A DNA stretch of 64,000 nt from contig CAWATZ010000008.1 of assembly GCA_963784995.1 (NCBI GenBank), positions 62,001 through 126,000 of the forward strand, read 5' to 3'. Below the pieces are notes generated by a model. That model made no database searches and was not told the origin of the DNA. It saw only the letters and a program-made list of their open reading frames with translations. Numbering within the stretch: position 1 is the first letter of the stretch; every line of letters begins with the position of its first letter. Position numbers and translations under genes: made by a program. Source of the DNA: CAWATZ01 sp963784995 (GTDB lineage Bacteria > Planctomycetota > Planctomycetia > Gemmatales > Gemmataceae). Shown piece by piece: positions 51,414-62,710 of the stretch.

Positions 51414-52907
51414 ATGCGCATCGCGGTTGCTGAACTGGCCCAGGAGACCGATTCCTTTTCCCCGTTGCGGACCGACCTGGGGGATTTCGCCAGCTTCGGA
51501 CTCTACCGAGGCGTCGAGGTGCTGGAACGCAGCCGCGATGCCGGGCCCATTGGCGGGTTGCTGGAAATGGCCGACAAGCAGCCGGGCAAGGTCGAGCTGG
51601 TGCCCTTGCTGCGTGCCTGGGCCGGTGCCGGGGGTCCGATCACCAATGCCGCTTTCCTGGGGCTGAAGAGCGAACTGCTCGAGCGACTCCAGGCCGCGGG
51701 TCCGGTGGATGCCGTCTTCCTCGCGCTCCACGGAGCGGCGTCGGCGGAATCCGAAGAGGACGTGGAAGGAGCCGTGCTCGCGGAGGTACGCCAACTGGTC
51801 GGCGACCAGGTGCCCATCGTGGTTCCGCTCGATCATCATGCCAACGTCACCCGGCGGATGGTCGCCAAGGCCACGCTTCTCATCGGTCACGAAACCCAGC
51901 CGCACGACCCGGCGGCCACCGGACGCAAGGCGGCACGATTGCTCTTTCGCTTGCTGGCGAAGGAAATCGCTCCGGTGCTGGCCTGGCAGAAAATCCCCAT
52001 GATTACCCCCCAGGACCAGTTTCTGACCTCGTCCGGACCGATGAAAACGTGGTTCGACCGGGCTCGCGCCTTTGAGCAGCAGCCAGGGGTTCTGGACGTC
52101 TCGCCGTACCCAATGCAGCCCTGGCTGGACGTGGCGGAAGGAGGCTGGTCTGTCGTCGTCCACGTGGACAAGGATGCCAATCTGGCCCGCCAGGTGGCCG
52201 CGTACGTGGCCGCTCTTGCCTGGCAGATGCGCAAGCAGTTCTGGGTGTCGGAGCGCATCGACCCGACCGAAGCCGTGCGTCAGGCGGTGAAGGCAAGCCA
52301 GGGTTTGGTGATCCTCTCGGACACGGGCGATTCGGTCTACGGTGGGGCGCCCGGGGACAACACCTGTCTGCTGCGGGAACTGCTCGAGCAACAGGTGCCG
52401 TGCCTGGCGCTGGTGCCGGTCGTCGATAACGAGGCAGTCAGCGCGGCGACAGCGGCGGGCGTGGCGTCGCGCATCACACTATCCGTCGGTGGCCGGCGCG
52501 ACCATGAGTTCAGCCAACCGGTCACGCTGACCGGCAGGGTGGCTGCTCTCTCGGCAGGAGTCACGATCGAGATTGCCGGACGTGGGGAATGTCAGCTGGG
52601 GCGCACGGCGTTGATCGAGTGCGGAGCCATCCGCGTGGTGTTGCTGGAACAGCGCAGTTTCGCCATCAATCACCCCATTCTCTACACCCACCTGGGCATT
52701 GACGTCGCGGATGCCAAGCTGGTCGTCGTCAAGACAGCCAGCAACTTTCAGTTCTTTGCCCGCTGGCGAAAACAGTTGCTTCGGGTGGACACACCCGGGA
52801 CAACGCAGTCCAATCTGTCCCAGTTTCGCTGGCAGCGCCTCCCTCGGCCAATCGATCCGTTCGACGAGGTGAGCAACTGGCAGCCCGATCCGCAGATTGG
52901 CGCGTGA
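51414..52907 (+). CDS. M81-family metallopeptidase (MlrC-like)
   Basis: 497 aa. It matches the microcystinase-C family: MRIAVAELAQETDSFSPLRT at the start, FLALHGAASAES, VPLDHHANVTRRMV, GHETQPHDP, and a C-terminal SDTGDSVYGGAPGDNT and VVVKTASNFQFF. The D, H, H and E residues of these blocks are candidates for the zinc site. The family cleaves linear peptides or related amides; MlrC itself degrades linearised microcystin. The ATG at 51414 has AAAGGAG about 12 nt upstream. No signal peptide. It is near an MFS transporter and an enolase-superfamily enzyme, which suggests scavenging of an external compound. Confidence 0.88.
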   Translation: MRIAVAELAQETDSFSPLRTDLGDFASFGLYRGVEVLERSRDAGPIGGLLEMADKQPGKVELVPLLRAWAGAGGPITNAAFLGLKSELLERLQAAGPVDAVFLALHGAASAESEEDVEGAVLAEVRQLVGDQVPIVVPLDHHANVTRRMVAKATLLIGHETQPHDPAATGRKAARLLFRLLAKEIAPVLAWQKIPMITPQDQFLTSSGPMKTWFDRARAFEQQPGVLDVSPYPMQPWLDVAEGGWSVVVHVDKDANLARQVAAYVAALAWQMRKQFWVSERIDPTEAVRQAVKASQGLVILSDTGDSVYGGAPGDNTCLLRELLEQQVPCLALVPVVDNEAVSAATAAGVASRITLSVGGRRDHEFSQPVTLTGRVAALSAGVTIEIAGRGECQLGRTALIECGAIRVVLLEQRSFAINHPILYTHLGIDVADAKLVVVKTASNFQFFARWRKQLLRVDTPGTTQSNLSQFRWQRLPRPIDPFDEVSNWQPDPQIGA

Positions 52908-53247
52908 AGACCCTGTCTGAAGGCGACCGGCAGGAGCAAAGTCACCCGCAGGACGGCTCTCCTGAGCCGTCCGGACGGCTCAGGAGAGCCGTCCTACCCT
53001 GGTATCTTTTTTCCTGCCGCTCGCCTTTGAGACACGCTACCGTGGAGCGATGGGACGATCCCTGCTGTTGGGCTTCTCGCAAGGCGGCAACCTGGCTCTG
53101 CGCTATGGTCTCCCTCGAACCGAGACATTCGATGGATCTGGCGACCCTGTTCCGTTCCGATTTGTTGCACGATTTGTTGCAGTTTTGTTGCAGCCAATTG
53201 TCGCAGTTGTTCTAGCCTTAACTCCTTATCCTGCTTGCACTTCTGAG
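52908..53247. other. Intergenic region, 340 bp
   Basis: No convincing gene. It holds the 46-bp palindrome at 52950-52995 and three TTTGTTGCA direct repeats (53161-53169, 53173-53181, 53184-53192) just past the 3' end of the tRNA gene. Confidence 0.55.
52950..52995. terminator. Perfect 46-bp palindrome after the M81 peptidase gene
   Basis: Two 23-bp arms with no loop (GGACGGCTCTCCTGAGCCGTCC type). Its place 43 bp after the stop suggests termination, but it also belongs to the palindromic repeats seen elsewhere. Confidence 0.55.
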
Positions 53248-53320
53248 TGCCCCCAAGGAGATTCGAACTCCTGTCTTAGCCTTGAGAGGGCTACGTCCTA
53301 GGCCTCTAGACGATGGGGGC
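53248..53320 (-). tRNA. tRNA-Glu (anticodon CTC)
   Basis: 73 nt on the minus strand. The acceptor stem GCCCCCA pairs with TGGGGGC. The D-arm contains TCTAGAGGCCTAGGA. The anticodon stem TAGCC/GGCTA encloses the loop CTCTCAA with anticodon CTC. The T-arm is AGGAGTTCGAATCTCCT and the discriminator base is A. CCA is not encoded. It sits alone, with gene fragments on its 5' side and short direct repeats on its 3' side. Confidence 0.95.
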
Positions 53321-53431
53321 CCCTCTGCGGGAGATGTTTTTCTAGCGGGTCCAGGGGACACTGTCAAGCGGTCTCCGGCTTGAGCTTCTCGTTGACGGTC
53401 TGCTCCCGCAAGAGTCAGCCCAGGCCCGACT

Positions 53432-53754
53432 CTTGCCACGCTCAACGACAACCAGCGAACCATCCTTCGTCGGACTCGCATTGGCCTGGTCTTCCAGGCC
53501 TTCAACCTGCTGCCGCCCCTCACGGCGGAAGAGAACGTGATGTTTCCGCTGCTGGTGGACGAAACGCCAACCCGGGAGGCCCGGCGGCGCGCGACGGAGC
53601 GGCGCGCGCAGGTTGGTCTGAGCCAGCGCCGAACTCACTTCCCCAGCCAGCTCTCCGGCGGCGAGCAGCAGCGCGTGGCCGTGGCCCGCGCCCTGGTCAT
53701 CGATCCGGTGCTGATGATCGCCGACGAGCCCACGGGGGCCCTGGACTCCGGGAA
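53432..53754 (+). pseudogene. Internal fragment of an ABC-transporter ATPase gene (MacB/LolD type)
   Basis: The frame reads TRIGLVFQAFNLLPPLTAEE (Q-loop), the signature SQLSGGEQQRVAVARAL, and Walker B as LMIADEPTGALDSG. The N-terminal part with Walker A and everything after the D-loop are missing. The right end meets the 3' end of the TPR gene on the other strand. The fragment starts about 110 bp from tRNA-Glu. Confidence 0.75.
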
Positions 53755-54909
53755 CTACTGCTGCCACAACGATTCGTTGGCCGCGTATTCCAGCAGGAGT
53801 TCCCCGCGCGTCCGCAGCATCGGGCCCAGTTTCGGCCAGTCCTCGCGGGGACCCACCTCCACCTCCGGTTCTCCCTGCCCCGACGACATGCTCTCCGCCG
53901 ACCTCAGCCAGCGCTGACCGAAAGCCTCGATCGCCTGGCGCGGAGTCGATCCGGCCGAGGCCGGCAAGTGGTCGGTGGGGCAGTCGCCCACAAGCACCCA
54001 CAGCCCCGAACGTCCCTTCCCAACCTGCCACAAGGCAAGGTAAGGCGCCAGGTCCCAGACGGGCTCATCGGGGACGGCCGCTTTCGTCAACTCACCAGAT
54101 CGGAGATACGCTTCCACCCGGCCGTGCTGCTCGTTCAGCCAGCGTTCCTCATAGGGCCAATCCTGCAGCGACGGGTTCAGCTCGACGGCCCGGGCAAAGT
54201 CGGCCTCGCCTTGTTTGCAGTTCCGATTGCGGAAGTGGGCGTAACCGTGGGCGTACCAGGCCCGGGCATGCTCCGGGTCGAGTTCGAGGGCCTTGTCGAG
54301 GTCGGCCAGGGACTCCGGCCAGTCCATTCGCCGGAGGTGGACTGTGCCCCGGTAGAAGTAGAACTCGGCGTCGGGCCTGCGTTCGAGGGCGCGAGTAAAG
54401 TCGGCCTGGGCCTCGTCCAGCTGCTCCTTCGCCAGGTAGACCGCGCCCCGGTCGGAGTACGTCTCGGCCCCGTCGGGTCGAAGGCGGATCGCCTCAGTGT
54501 AGGCGGCCAGGGAGTCGTCGAGCCGGCCGAGGTGGTAAAGGGTCGTACCGCGGCAGCCATGCGAGAACGAGAAGTCGGGGTGGAGCTGGATCGCCTGATC
54601 GAAGTCGGCCAGGGCTTCCTCGTGGCGTTCCAGTTCGGTCAGCGCCCGGCCCCGGTCGTGGAAGGCGAAATAGGGGATGTTCGGTTCCAGGCGGATGGCC
54701 TCACTCAGGTCCGCAAGTGCCCCCTCGGCATCGCCCAGGGCCAGCCGCGAGGAGCCGCGAAAGTAGAAGGGCTGGGCCCAGGGGTCATCCTCGGCAGCCT
54801 CGATCAGCTGGGTGCATAGCTCGATGGCCCGCTCGTGATCGCCCTGATGATTGCAGATCATGGCTTCATCCAGGACGGCCGCCTCGTCCAGTTCATTGTC
54901 GTCGGCCAT
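53755..54909 (-). CDS. Tetratricopeptide-repeat protein
   Basis: 384 aa. At least seven TPR units run from about residue 12 to 260 (FYFRGSSRLALGDAEGALAD, DRGRALTELERHEEALADFD, CRGTTLYHLGRLDDSLAAYT, DRGAVYLAKEQLDEAQADFT, FYRGTVHLRRMDWPESLADL, WYAHGYAHFRNRNCKQGEAD). A different C-terminal domain follows (about 265-384) with an acidic end. It has no signal, so it is a cytoplasmic scaffold. The ATG at 54909 has GGAGGAGGG upstream. The family is common in planctomycetes; the partner is unknown. Confidence 0.8.
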   Translation of the reverse strand: MADDNELDEAAVLDEAMICNHQGDHERAIELCTQLIEAAEDDPWAQPFYFRGSSRLALGDAEGALADLSEAIRLEPNIPYFAFHDRGRALTELERHEEALADFDQAIQLHPDFSFSHGCRGTTLYHLGRLDDSLAAYTEAIRLRPDGAETYSDRGAVYLAKEQLDEAQADFTRALERRPDAEFYFYRGTVHLRRMDWPESLADLDKALELDPEHARAWYAHGYAHFRNRNCKQGEADFARAVELNPSLQDWPYEERWLNEQHGRVEAYLRSGELTKAAVPDEPVWDLAPYLALWQVGKGRSGLWVLVGDCPTDHLPASAGSTPRQAIEAFGQRWLRSAESMSSGQGEPEVEVGPREDWPKLGPMLRTRGELLLEYAANESLWQQ

Positions 54910-54954
54910 GAAAACCCTCCTCCCTACCGCCCAGTAACAGCGTCCGGAAGAAAG

Positions 54955-55027
54955 GGCGAGCGGCGCGGCGTCAGCCCGCCGGTAACGACCGCACCGGCAC
55001 CGGCGGGCTGACGCCGCGCCGCTCGCC
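54955..55027. repeat. 29-bp inverted repeat, GCGAGCGGCGCGGCGTC family
   Basis: Arms 54955-54983 and 54999-55027 are perfectly complementary with a 15-nt loop. It lies between two genes of the same orientation, close to the TPR start, and could affect its leader. Confidence 0.85.
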
Positions 55028-55066
55028 ATCTCTTCCGTACGCTCGAAGGGCTCCTCGCCCGTTCGC

Positions 55067-56584
55067 TCAGCGCGAAAGCCGCTTCAAAGCCCAATCCGCT
55101 TCCTGAGTCAAGCGAGCCCCGGCCTGTCCCGTGGCCCAGAGCCGGAGAAGCTCGCGGGACTCTGCCGCAGCAATTCGCTCGACAACCTCGACCGCTCGCA
55201 CCTGGCGCAGAATCGCCGGGTCGCCGATCCGGAAGGGGAACGGTTCCAGCTCGGCGGCGGCCGGCTTCTCGCGAACGGGAGGCAGTTTCTCCCGCAACAG
55301 CGCCAGGGTCGGACCTGGGTTGCGCAGCAGCCGGGTCATGGCCCCAAACGCTTTGCCGGCGTCGGCCGCAGCCAGATCGGTCCAGAGTTCCGCAGCCTGC
55401 TCCGGGGAGAACTTCTCGCCTGAGGCGGAGCGTGCAGCTCGATCGGGCAAGTCCCATAACAGGATGCTTCCTCCCACTGCTCCGCTGGCGAGAACCTGAC
55501 TGTCCCAGGAGCAGGCCAGGCAGCTGATGTGCTGGCCGGGACGGAACACCTGACGCACCGAGCCGGACGCGGTCTCCCAGACCACGAGCCGGCCGTCTTC
55601 CTTCCCTTCCGACTGGGTGGCCGCGGCCAGCAGCCGCCGATCCGGCGAGAAGACGAGACAGGGCGTCTGCTGCAACAAGGCCTCTTTCAAGGGAGCCAGC
55701 CGGCGAGCGGTACGCACGGAGTAGCACAGAGGGAAGCGGCCGGAAAGCAGCCTCCGGACGACTTGCCCCGTCTTGAGGTCCCAGACGATGGTTCCCCCAT
55801 TGCCGCCCGCGGCAAGGTAGCGCCCATCCGGGGAGAAGGCGGGCTTGGTCAGAGAGTTGTCGATTCCTTCCAGCTTGTCGATCTCTTTGCCTGTTTCCAC
55901 GTCCCAGATGCGAAAGCTCCTCCCTCCCTTTTCTGTCGTATCGCGCAGTCGGCCCCAGGTGGCCAGGCGCTTGCCGTCGCCGGAGAGGATCGCGTTGCAC
56001 CAGGTCAGGTCCGGCAGTTTCGCGGAGAACAGGACCTTGCCGCCGGGAAAAGCGACCACCTCGACAACGTTCCTCTCCGTCCATTGCTCGCCTTTGCCGC
56101 ACGTCAGCCGCTTTCCGTCCATTGAAAAGGAAGGCCGGCCAAAGAAGGCGGTCTCACTGTTTCCGGGCAACCGCTGCCATTCTTTCCCGCCGACCAGATC
56201 AATCGTCAGCAGAGAGCGTCCCTGTCCGCAGACCAGAACCCGACCATCCGGGGAAAAGCTGGGAGGTGTCAACGGGCCTCACCACTCATCTTTTTCGTGA
56301 TTTCCTCGCAGCCGCCAGTGCCGGAGCAGCTGTCCCGTTCTGGCGCTGCGAAGGCAAACGTCTCCTCCTTCCGTCTCGGCGAAGGTCAATCCATCCGGGG
56401 CCAGGTCCAACTCCGCGATTGCTCCGCCGATGCGAAATCGAGCCGTGCCCAGCCGAGCAATGGCGCCTATCGGCAGCGGGTCTCCGAATGCGTCCTTCCG
56501 CTTCGGCTCGTCGGCGGCACGGGCCGGATGGTCCAGGACCAGGATCATTCCCAGAAGCAACAAGCATCCCGATGCGGTTCGCAT
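55067..56584 (-). CDS. Exported WD40-repeat protein, interrupted by an in-frame TGA
   Basis: 506 codons from the ATG at 56584 (GGAGAGGAT upstream). A signal peptide (RTASGCLLLLGMILVLDHPA) is followed by WD40 blades with the planctomycete FSPDGR motif (PSFSPDGRVLVCGQG, FSPDGRYLAAGGNGGTIVWD, ASGSVRQVFRPGQHISCLAC, SILLWDLPDR). A C-terminal helical domain follows (about 395-505, LREKLPPVREKPAAAELEPF, LRLWATGQAG). A TGA at 56279-56281 (codon 102) interrupts the first blade without changing the frame. Translation could restart downstream, but the signal peptide would then be lost. The TGA follows Trp and has no thiol context, so selenocysteine is unlikely. Confidence 0.75.
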
Positions 56585-56994
56585 GGCATCCTCTCCGGTT
56601 TGAGATGGAATCGAGCAGTAGTCTACCCCGTCCTCCCAAGGGGAGCCAGTGTAAAAAGAGGCCGGTTTTTCCGACTGTAACGCCCTTGCCGCATCCGCGT
56701 TTTCCTTTTCGCGGGAAAAAACCTGCGGTCCCTCGCAGGCCGCGCCACCGTGCGGTATAGTATTCATCCTGCAAGGAGGGAAAATGGCCCTGAGGGAAGT
56801 CCGAGCGGCAAATCATTCAAAATCACCGGACGAAAAGACGAAATCGATTAGGGAGTGGGTTCGTCCCATCTGGTCGTTTTCGGATGCCCCGGCAGGGAGT
56901 GACTGTGTACGCAACCATGACTACCCATCTGGCACAACGATTGCTAAATCAATCACTTGAAGAGTGCTTCCCAGATCGCCGGGGAGGAAAAGCG
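56585..56994. other. Divergent intergenic region, 410 bp
   Basis: Lies between the WD40 and DUF1571 genes. I see a TATAGT-like -10 element at about 56755-56761 but no clear -35 box, no gene and no long palindrome. Confidence 0.45.
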
Positions 56995-57852
56995 ATGCGT
57001 TTCCCGTGGCCTTCAAACCTGACACCCGCCCTTGGACGGTCGCGTCTGCTGGGCCGGCGAATCATCCTGGGCATTCTTGTCCCGGTGGGCGTGTTGCTGG
57101 CCCTCAGTGGGGCCTTCTTCTGGAGCGACGAGCCGGAGCCGCCCGTCACGTTCCCGGTGGCCGCTGCCGTGGCGGCAGACCTGCCGGGACCGCCCAACCC
57201 CAACGATCCGCCCCGGGACCAGGCCCTGCGCTTGCTCGGCGAGGCCCGGCGGGCTTGCCAGGGCGTCCGCGACTACCGCTGCACCCTGGCCATCCGTGAG
57301 CAGGTCGGCGGCCAGCTCCAGACCGAACAGGTCATGGGCATGGACTTTCGCTCTCAGCCCTTCAGCGTCCACTTTCGCTGGCGACAACCCGATTCCAAGA
57401 TCGGCCAGGAAGTCTACTTCGTCGTCGGCAAGAACCGCGGCAAGATGCGCGTCCGCCCGGCCGGGGGTCTCGGTGCCCTGGTGCGCTTCCTGTACGTCAG
57501 TCCGAACGCCCCTTCCGTCCGTGAGAACAGCCGGCATACGATCACCGAAGCCGGCCTGGCCAACATGCTGGAGCAGTTCTGCCGGTCCTGGGAGCAGAAA
57601 GCGCCGGAAACAGTCGGGGTCCGGCTGGATGACGCCGTCGTGGATCGCAAGCCGTGCCGCCGGGTCGAGGTGGTGCTGGTCGGCCAGGAACCGTCCGCGG
57701 AGTGGCGCCGGGCGGTGCTCTTTGTCGGAGGAGAGGTCCGCCTGCCGGTCCGGGTCGAGTACTACGGCCAGCAGGGCGAGCTGCTGGAAGAGGCGACCTA
57801 CCGCGATCTGAAGGTCAACGTGGGACTGACCGACGAAGCCTTCGGCAGCTGA
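56995..57852 (+). CDS. DUF1571 family protein, membrane-anchored
   Basis: 285 aa. An N-terminal signal anchor is at about residues 22-45 (RRIILGILVPVGVLLALSGA). The DUF1571 domain follows, with DYRCTLAIREQVGGQLQTEQ, FSVHFRWRQPDSKIGQEVYF, VSPNAPSVRENSRHTITEAG and LPVRVEYYGQQGELLEEATY. The beta-rich layout resembles LolA/LolB-type lipid carriers, but this is only a structural analogy. The ATG at 56995 has GGGGAGG upstream. It is convergent with the monooxygenase gene (5-bp gap). Confidence 0.8.
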   Translation: MRFPWPSNLTPALGRSRLLGRRIILGILVPVGVLLALSGAFFWSDEPEPPVTFPVAAAVAADLPGPPNPNDPPRDQALRLLGEARRACQGVRDYRCTLAIREQVGGQLQTEQVMGMDFRSQPFSVHFRWRQPDSKIGQEVYFVVGKNRGKMRVRPAGGLGALVRFLYVSPNAPSVRENSRHTITEAGLANMLEQFCRSWEQKAPETVGVRLDDAVVDRKPCRRVEVVLVGQEPSAEWRRAVLFVGGEVRLPVRVEYYGQQGELLEEATYRDLKVNVGLTDEAFGS

Positions 57853-57856
57853 CCGT

Positions 57857-59482
57857 TCAGGCAATCAGGTAGCGCTCCAGATACTGGCGCAGGTCCTCCC
57901 AGGAGGCCGGTTGGCCTCGATAGGCCAGGTAGCCGTCGGGACGGATCAGCGCCAGCGCCGTTTGCCGAGCCCCAAGGGCTTTGCGGACGAAACCCGCTGT
58001 GTCCACCCAGGCGTCCGACACCTCTTTCACTTCTTCCGAAACGATGAGATGCGTCCGGATCAGACTCGGATACGTCGCTTCAACTCGCTTCCGGATCTCG
58101 CCAAGTTCGGACAGAGTCGGCCCATCCGTTCCAGCCGGCAACAGCAGCAAATCAAATGAAGTGCCGCGCAGCAGGGACAGCAACCGTTGTTCCTGGTTGG
58201 TTCCCGCATGCCGCAAGAGCGTATCCGGGAGCCGGTCGCCGGGCCGAATGCCTTCGCGCCAGCGCTCGCCGGACTCGCCATTGAGCGGACTGTGCGGGTA
58301 ATGGACCGCCAGCTCGGACAGGTAACGGACGAAGCCGCGGCGGAACGGCGGCAAGCTCCCCGCGAAGGAAACCAGTCTGTTCCGCAGGAAGCGGGCCACG
58401 GGGTTGTGCAGCAGTGCCACCCACGTCATCCGGCTGGCCTGGCGAAGGACCATCTCGCCGACCTCGCCGCGCTCCTGGCTGTAACTGTCCAGCAGCGACG
58501 GCCGGGCCCTGCCCGACTGGACCAGGGCCAGCTTCCAGGCCAGGTTCCAGGTATCCTGCATGCCCGTGTTCATCCCCTGGCCTCCCGCCGGGCTGTGTAC
58601 GTGGGCCGCGTCGCCCGCAAGGAAGACTCGACTGCGGCCGTACTGCGCAACCTTTCGCTCATTGATGCGGAAGCCCGCTAACCAGAACGGGTCCGAAAGA
58701 CGGACTCCAACCGGACCGCGCTCGTCCACCAGGGCCTGAACCTGGGCTAACGTGGGTTCGGGAGGATGCCCCTGTCCCTGAGCAAGTCCCATGTCGGCGA
58801 TGACCCGAAAGCGATTGGTCGCAAAGGGAAAGAAGGCCAGCAATCCTCGGTCGTGCCAGAAGATGCTCAGTTCGTCATGCGGCAGCGGTCCGTCGGCCAG
58901 GCAGTCGGCCAGGATCCAGTCGTTGGGTTCGGCGGTGCCGGTGAAATCCATGCCGAGTTTCTTGCGGACCGTGCTGTGGGCCCCATCGCAGCCGAGCAAC
59001 CAGTCACACAAGATCGGCTCGACCCGGCCATCCGAATGCCGCAGGGAGGCGTTGACGTGGTCGCCCTGGTCGGTGAAATCGATCAGCTCAACCGACCGCG
59101 CGACCGCAATTCCTACCCGGCTCAGGTGCTCCGTCAGGAGGCGCTCGGTTTCGCTCTGGGCCAGCATCAGGGGCCGGGGATAGTGCGTGCCGACCGGATC
59201 GAGGACGATGCGTGTCAGCAGCCGGCTTCCTCCGTGGAGGCGGGCGGCGTTGAGGAGCATGCCGGCGCTGAGGAAATCGCCGACGATGCCCAGGTCGTCG
59301 AGCATTTCCAGGGTCCGGGCCCAGATCACCAGGGCCTTGGACTTGTCGGAGGGCGTCGGGCTCCGATCCACGATGCGGCAGCTGAGGCCGTGATGGTGCA
59401 GATGAGCGGCCATGGTCAATCCGACCGGACCAGCTCCGACGACCAGGGCGGTGCAGTGGGAAGCGGAATGAGTCGCGCTCAT
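57857..59482 (-). CDS. FAD-dependent aromatic monooxygenase (PheA/TfdB type)
   Basis: 541 aa. The FAD site is the N-terminal VVGAGPVGLTMAAHL, the DG motif LLGCDGAHSTVRKKLG and the GD motif VFLAGDAAHVHSPAGGQGMN. The substrate-binding domain lies between. The C-terminal about 150 residues form the thioredoxin-like domain of phenol hydroxylase-type enzymes (FDLLLLPAGTDGP, LALIRPDGYLAYRGQPASW). It should hydroxylate an aromatic compound with NAD(P)H and O2; the substrate is unknown. The start is taken at 59482. It is monocistronic. Confidence 0.88.
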   Translation of the reverse strand: MSATHSASHCTALVVGAGPVGLTMAAHLHHHGLSCRIVDRSPTPSDKSKALVIWARTLEMLDDLGIVGDFLSAGMLLNAARLHGGSRLLTRIVLDPVGTHYPRPLMLAQSETERLLTEHLSRVGIAVARSVELIDFTDQGDHVNASLRHSDGRVEPILCDWLLGCDGAHSTVRKKLGMDFTGTAEPNDWILADCLADGPLPHDELSIFWHDRGLLAFFPFATNRFRVIADMGLAQGQGHPPEPTLAQVQALVDERGPVGVRLSDPFWLAGFRINERKVAQYGRSRVFLAGDAAHVHSPAGGQGMNTGMQDTWNLAWKLALVQSGRARPSLLDSYSQERGEVGEMVLRQASRMTWVALLHNPVARFLRNRLVSFAGSLPPFRRGFVRYLSELAVHYPHSPLNGESGERWREGIRPGDRLPDTLLRHAGTNQEQRLLSLLRGTSFDLLLLPAGTDGPTLSELGEIRKRVEATYPSLIRTHLIVSEEVKEVSDAWVDTAGFVRKALGARQTALALIRPDGYLAYRGQPASWEDLRQYLERYLIA

Positions 59483-59543
59483 GGGAACTCCCCTGTTCTC
59501 GGGTCAGCGATGGTCCCTGCGGACAGAGTACGGACAACGACAC

Positions 59544-59601
59544 AAAGTAGCCATCACGCGGAGCGTGACGGTTTCATCACGCGGAGCGTGATGGCTACTT
59601 T
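59544..59601. repeat. TAGCCATCACGC inverted repeat
   Basis: 16-bp perfect arms 59544-59559 and 59586-59601. The inner sequence repeats ATCACGCGGAGCGTGA. It is a common type of intergenic palindrome in planctomycetes. Confidence 0.8.
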
Positions 59602-59651
59602 CTTTCCTGCTGGAGTAATAGGATGGCCCTGCCCACGGAAAGGAGGACGCA

Positions 59652-59903
59652 ATGCGGTTTCTGGTTGGCAGAAGTTCCCAGGGTGCGGTGTCCCGGAGTG
59701 CGCCCTGTCCAGGGGCGATTCGCGGCCCGGAGGCGGCAGCCTGGCCCGGGGAGTATCAGTGGTTCGTCGAGCTGGACACGCTGGAGGAGCTGGTCCGCTT
59801 CCTGGAGGAGAATGGCGGCGGCCTGGGGCTGTGGGCCCCGGAAGAGGACGAGGAACACCCCGCCATCGAAATCTTCGACGAGGACGAGGAAGACGAACTG
59901 TAG
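59652..59903 (+). CDS. Small acidic hypothetical protein
   Basis: 83 aa with a strong AAAGGAGG site before the ATG. The first 30 residues are basic. The rest is very acidic, with WFVELDTLEELVRFLEENGG and a D/E-rich tail of 16 residues. No known family. The acidic tail suggests binding to a basic protein or metal. It lies 126 bp upstream of ftsH, which has its own promoter. Confidence 0.6.
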   Translation: MRFLVGRSSQGAVSRSAPCPGAIRGPEAAAWPGEYQWFVELDTLEELVRFLEENGGGLGLWAPEEDEEHPAIEIFDEDEEDEL

Positions 59904-59950
59904 GGAACGCCCTCTGTGGCGTTCCGGCCCTCCGTGGCGTTCCCGGCAGG

Positions 59951-59979
59951 TTGATCCGTTCCGGTTGCTGCCGTAAAGT
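59951..59979 (+). promoter_or_regulatory. Sigma70-type promoter for ftsH
   Basis: TTGATC (59951-59956), a 17-bp spacer and TAAAGT (59974-59979), about 50 bp before the GTG start. Confidence 0.5.
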
Positions 59980-60029
59980 TACAGAGTACGTCGCCTCTTC
60001 GATTCATCGACTCCAAACAGGAGCAATGC

Positions 60030-62026
<1,997 letters not shown>

Positions 62027-62030
<4 letters not shown>

Positions 62031-62305
62031 ACCCGCTGCTTGAGGAGGAACGAAGCATGCCTGTGCTGCATCTGGAAAACGTGCCCGAAAAGGTGTACCG
62101 AGAGCTGGAGCGCTTGGCCCAGCGGGACCGGCAGACTCCCGAAAGCAAGGCGCTGAGTTTGCTGGAAGAGGGCATCCGACAAGAGGGTGTCCCGCCACGC
62201 GAAAACGTCAGGCAAGTCCTGGAGCGAATCCGAAGCAACCCGCTGGTTCCGACACCAGGAACGCCCGATAGCGTGGAACTGTTGCGAGAGGATCGGAATC
62301 GATGA
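62027..62305 (+). CDS. FitA/VapB-like antitoxin (orphan)
   Basis: 92 aa from GTG 62027, or 82 aa from ATG 62057, which has GGAGGAACG upstream and fits the family better. The N-terminus is a ribbon-helix-helix: PVLHLENVPEKVYRELERLA, then TPESKALSLLEEGIR. The C-terminal tail (about 30 residues) would wrap a PIN toxin. No PIN gene follows; the next bases hold a convergent gene on the minus strand. It starts overlapping the ftsH stop, so it is probably expressed with ftsH. Confidence 0.75.
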
Positions 62306-62344
62306 GCCCACCGTTCACCTCCGCGGCAGAAACGCAATTGCCTC

Positions 62345-62653
62345 TCAAGAAGGCTTCGCCGAACTGGCAGGTTGTCGCTTCTGTTCCCACAGGTGTCGGA
62401 TTTCTTTGTCGCGTTGGAGGATCGCTTCGCGACTCGCCCAGGGGCACAGCGGCGCCACGGAAGCATAATGTCCCCAAGCAAAACCAGTCCGGGGGACCTC
62501 CTGCTCATAAGCCCAGGCAATGAACGAGATGTCTTCGTATTCGATGCCGATTTCGTGGAGTGCTTTGGTTGCTGGCCCGGTGAATGGGGAGGTTGTCGCC
62601 TCGTAGAGAAAAATGTCCAGGAACGCTTTCTCTGCTGGGGTGAGGATGCTCAT
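62345..62653 (-). CDS. Conserved small hypothetical protein
   Basis: 102 aa beginning MSILTPAEKAFLDIFLYEAT. It continues with TKALHEIGIEYEDISFIAWA and ends with helices rich in Lys/Gln. I recall similar proteins in Gemmata-type genomes, without a known function. It is soluble, with no signal. It diverges from msrA (57-bp gap) and is convergent with the orphan antitoxin (39-bp gap). Confidence 0.65.
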   Translation of the reverse strand: MSILTPAEKAFLDIFLYEATTSPFTGPATKALHEIGIEYEDISFIAWAYEQEVPRTGFAWGHYASVAPLCPWASREAILQRDKEIRHLWEQKRQPASSAKPS

Positions 62654-62710
62654 TTCGCAGTCTCCAAGAGCGACATCTACAATAATGATACGTCCAAGAG
62701 AGGGGAAAAC

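Noticed and set aside
53050..53301. Plus-strand open frame overlapping the tRNA-Glu gene
   Set aside because: It reads through short direct repeats and the antisense of a clear tRNA.
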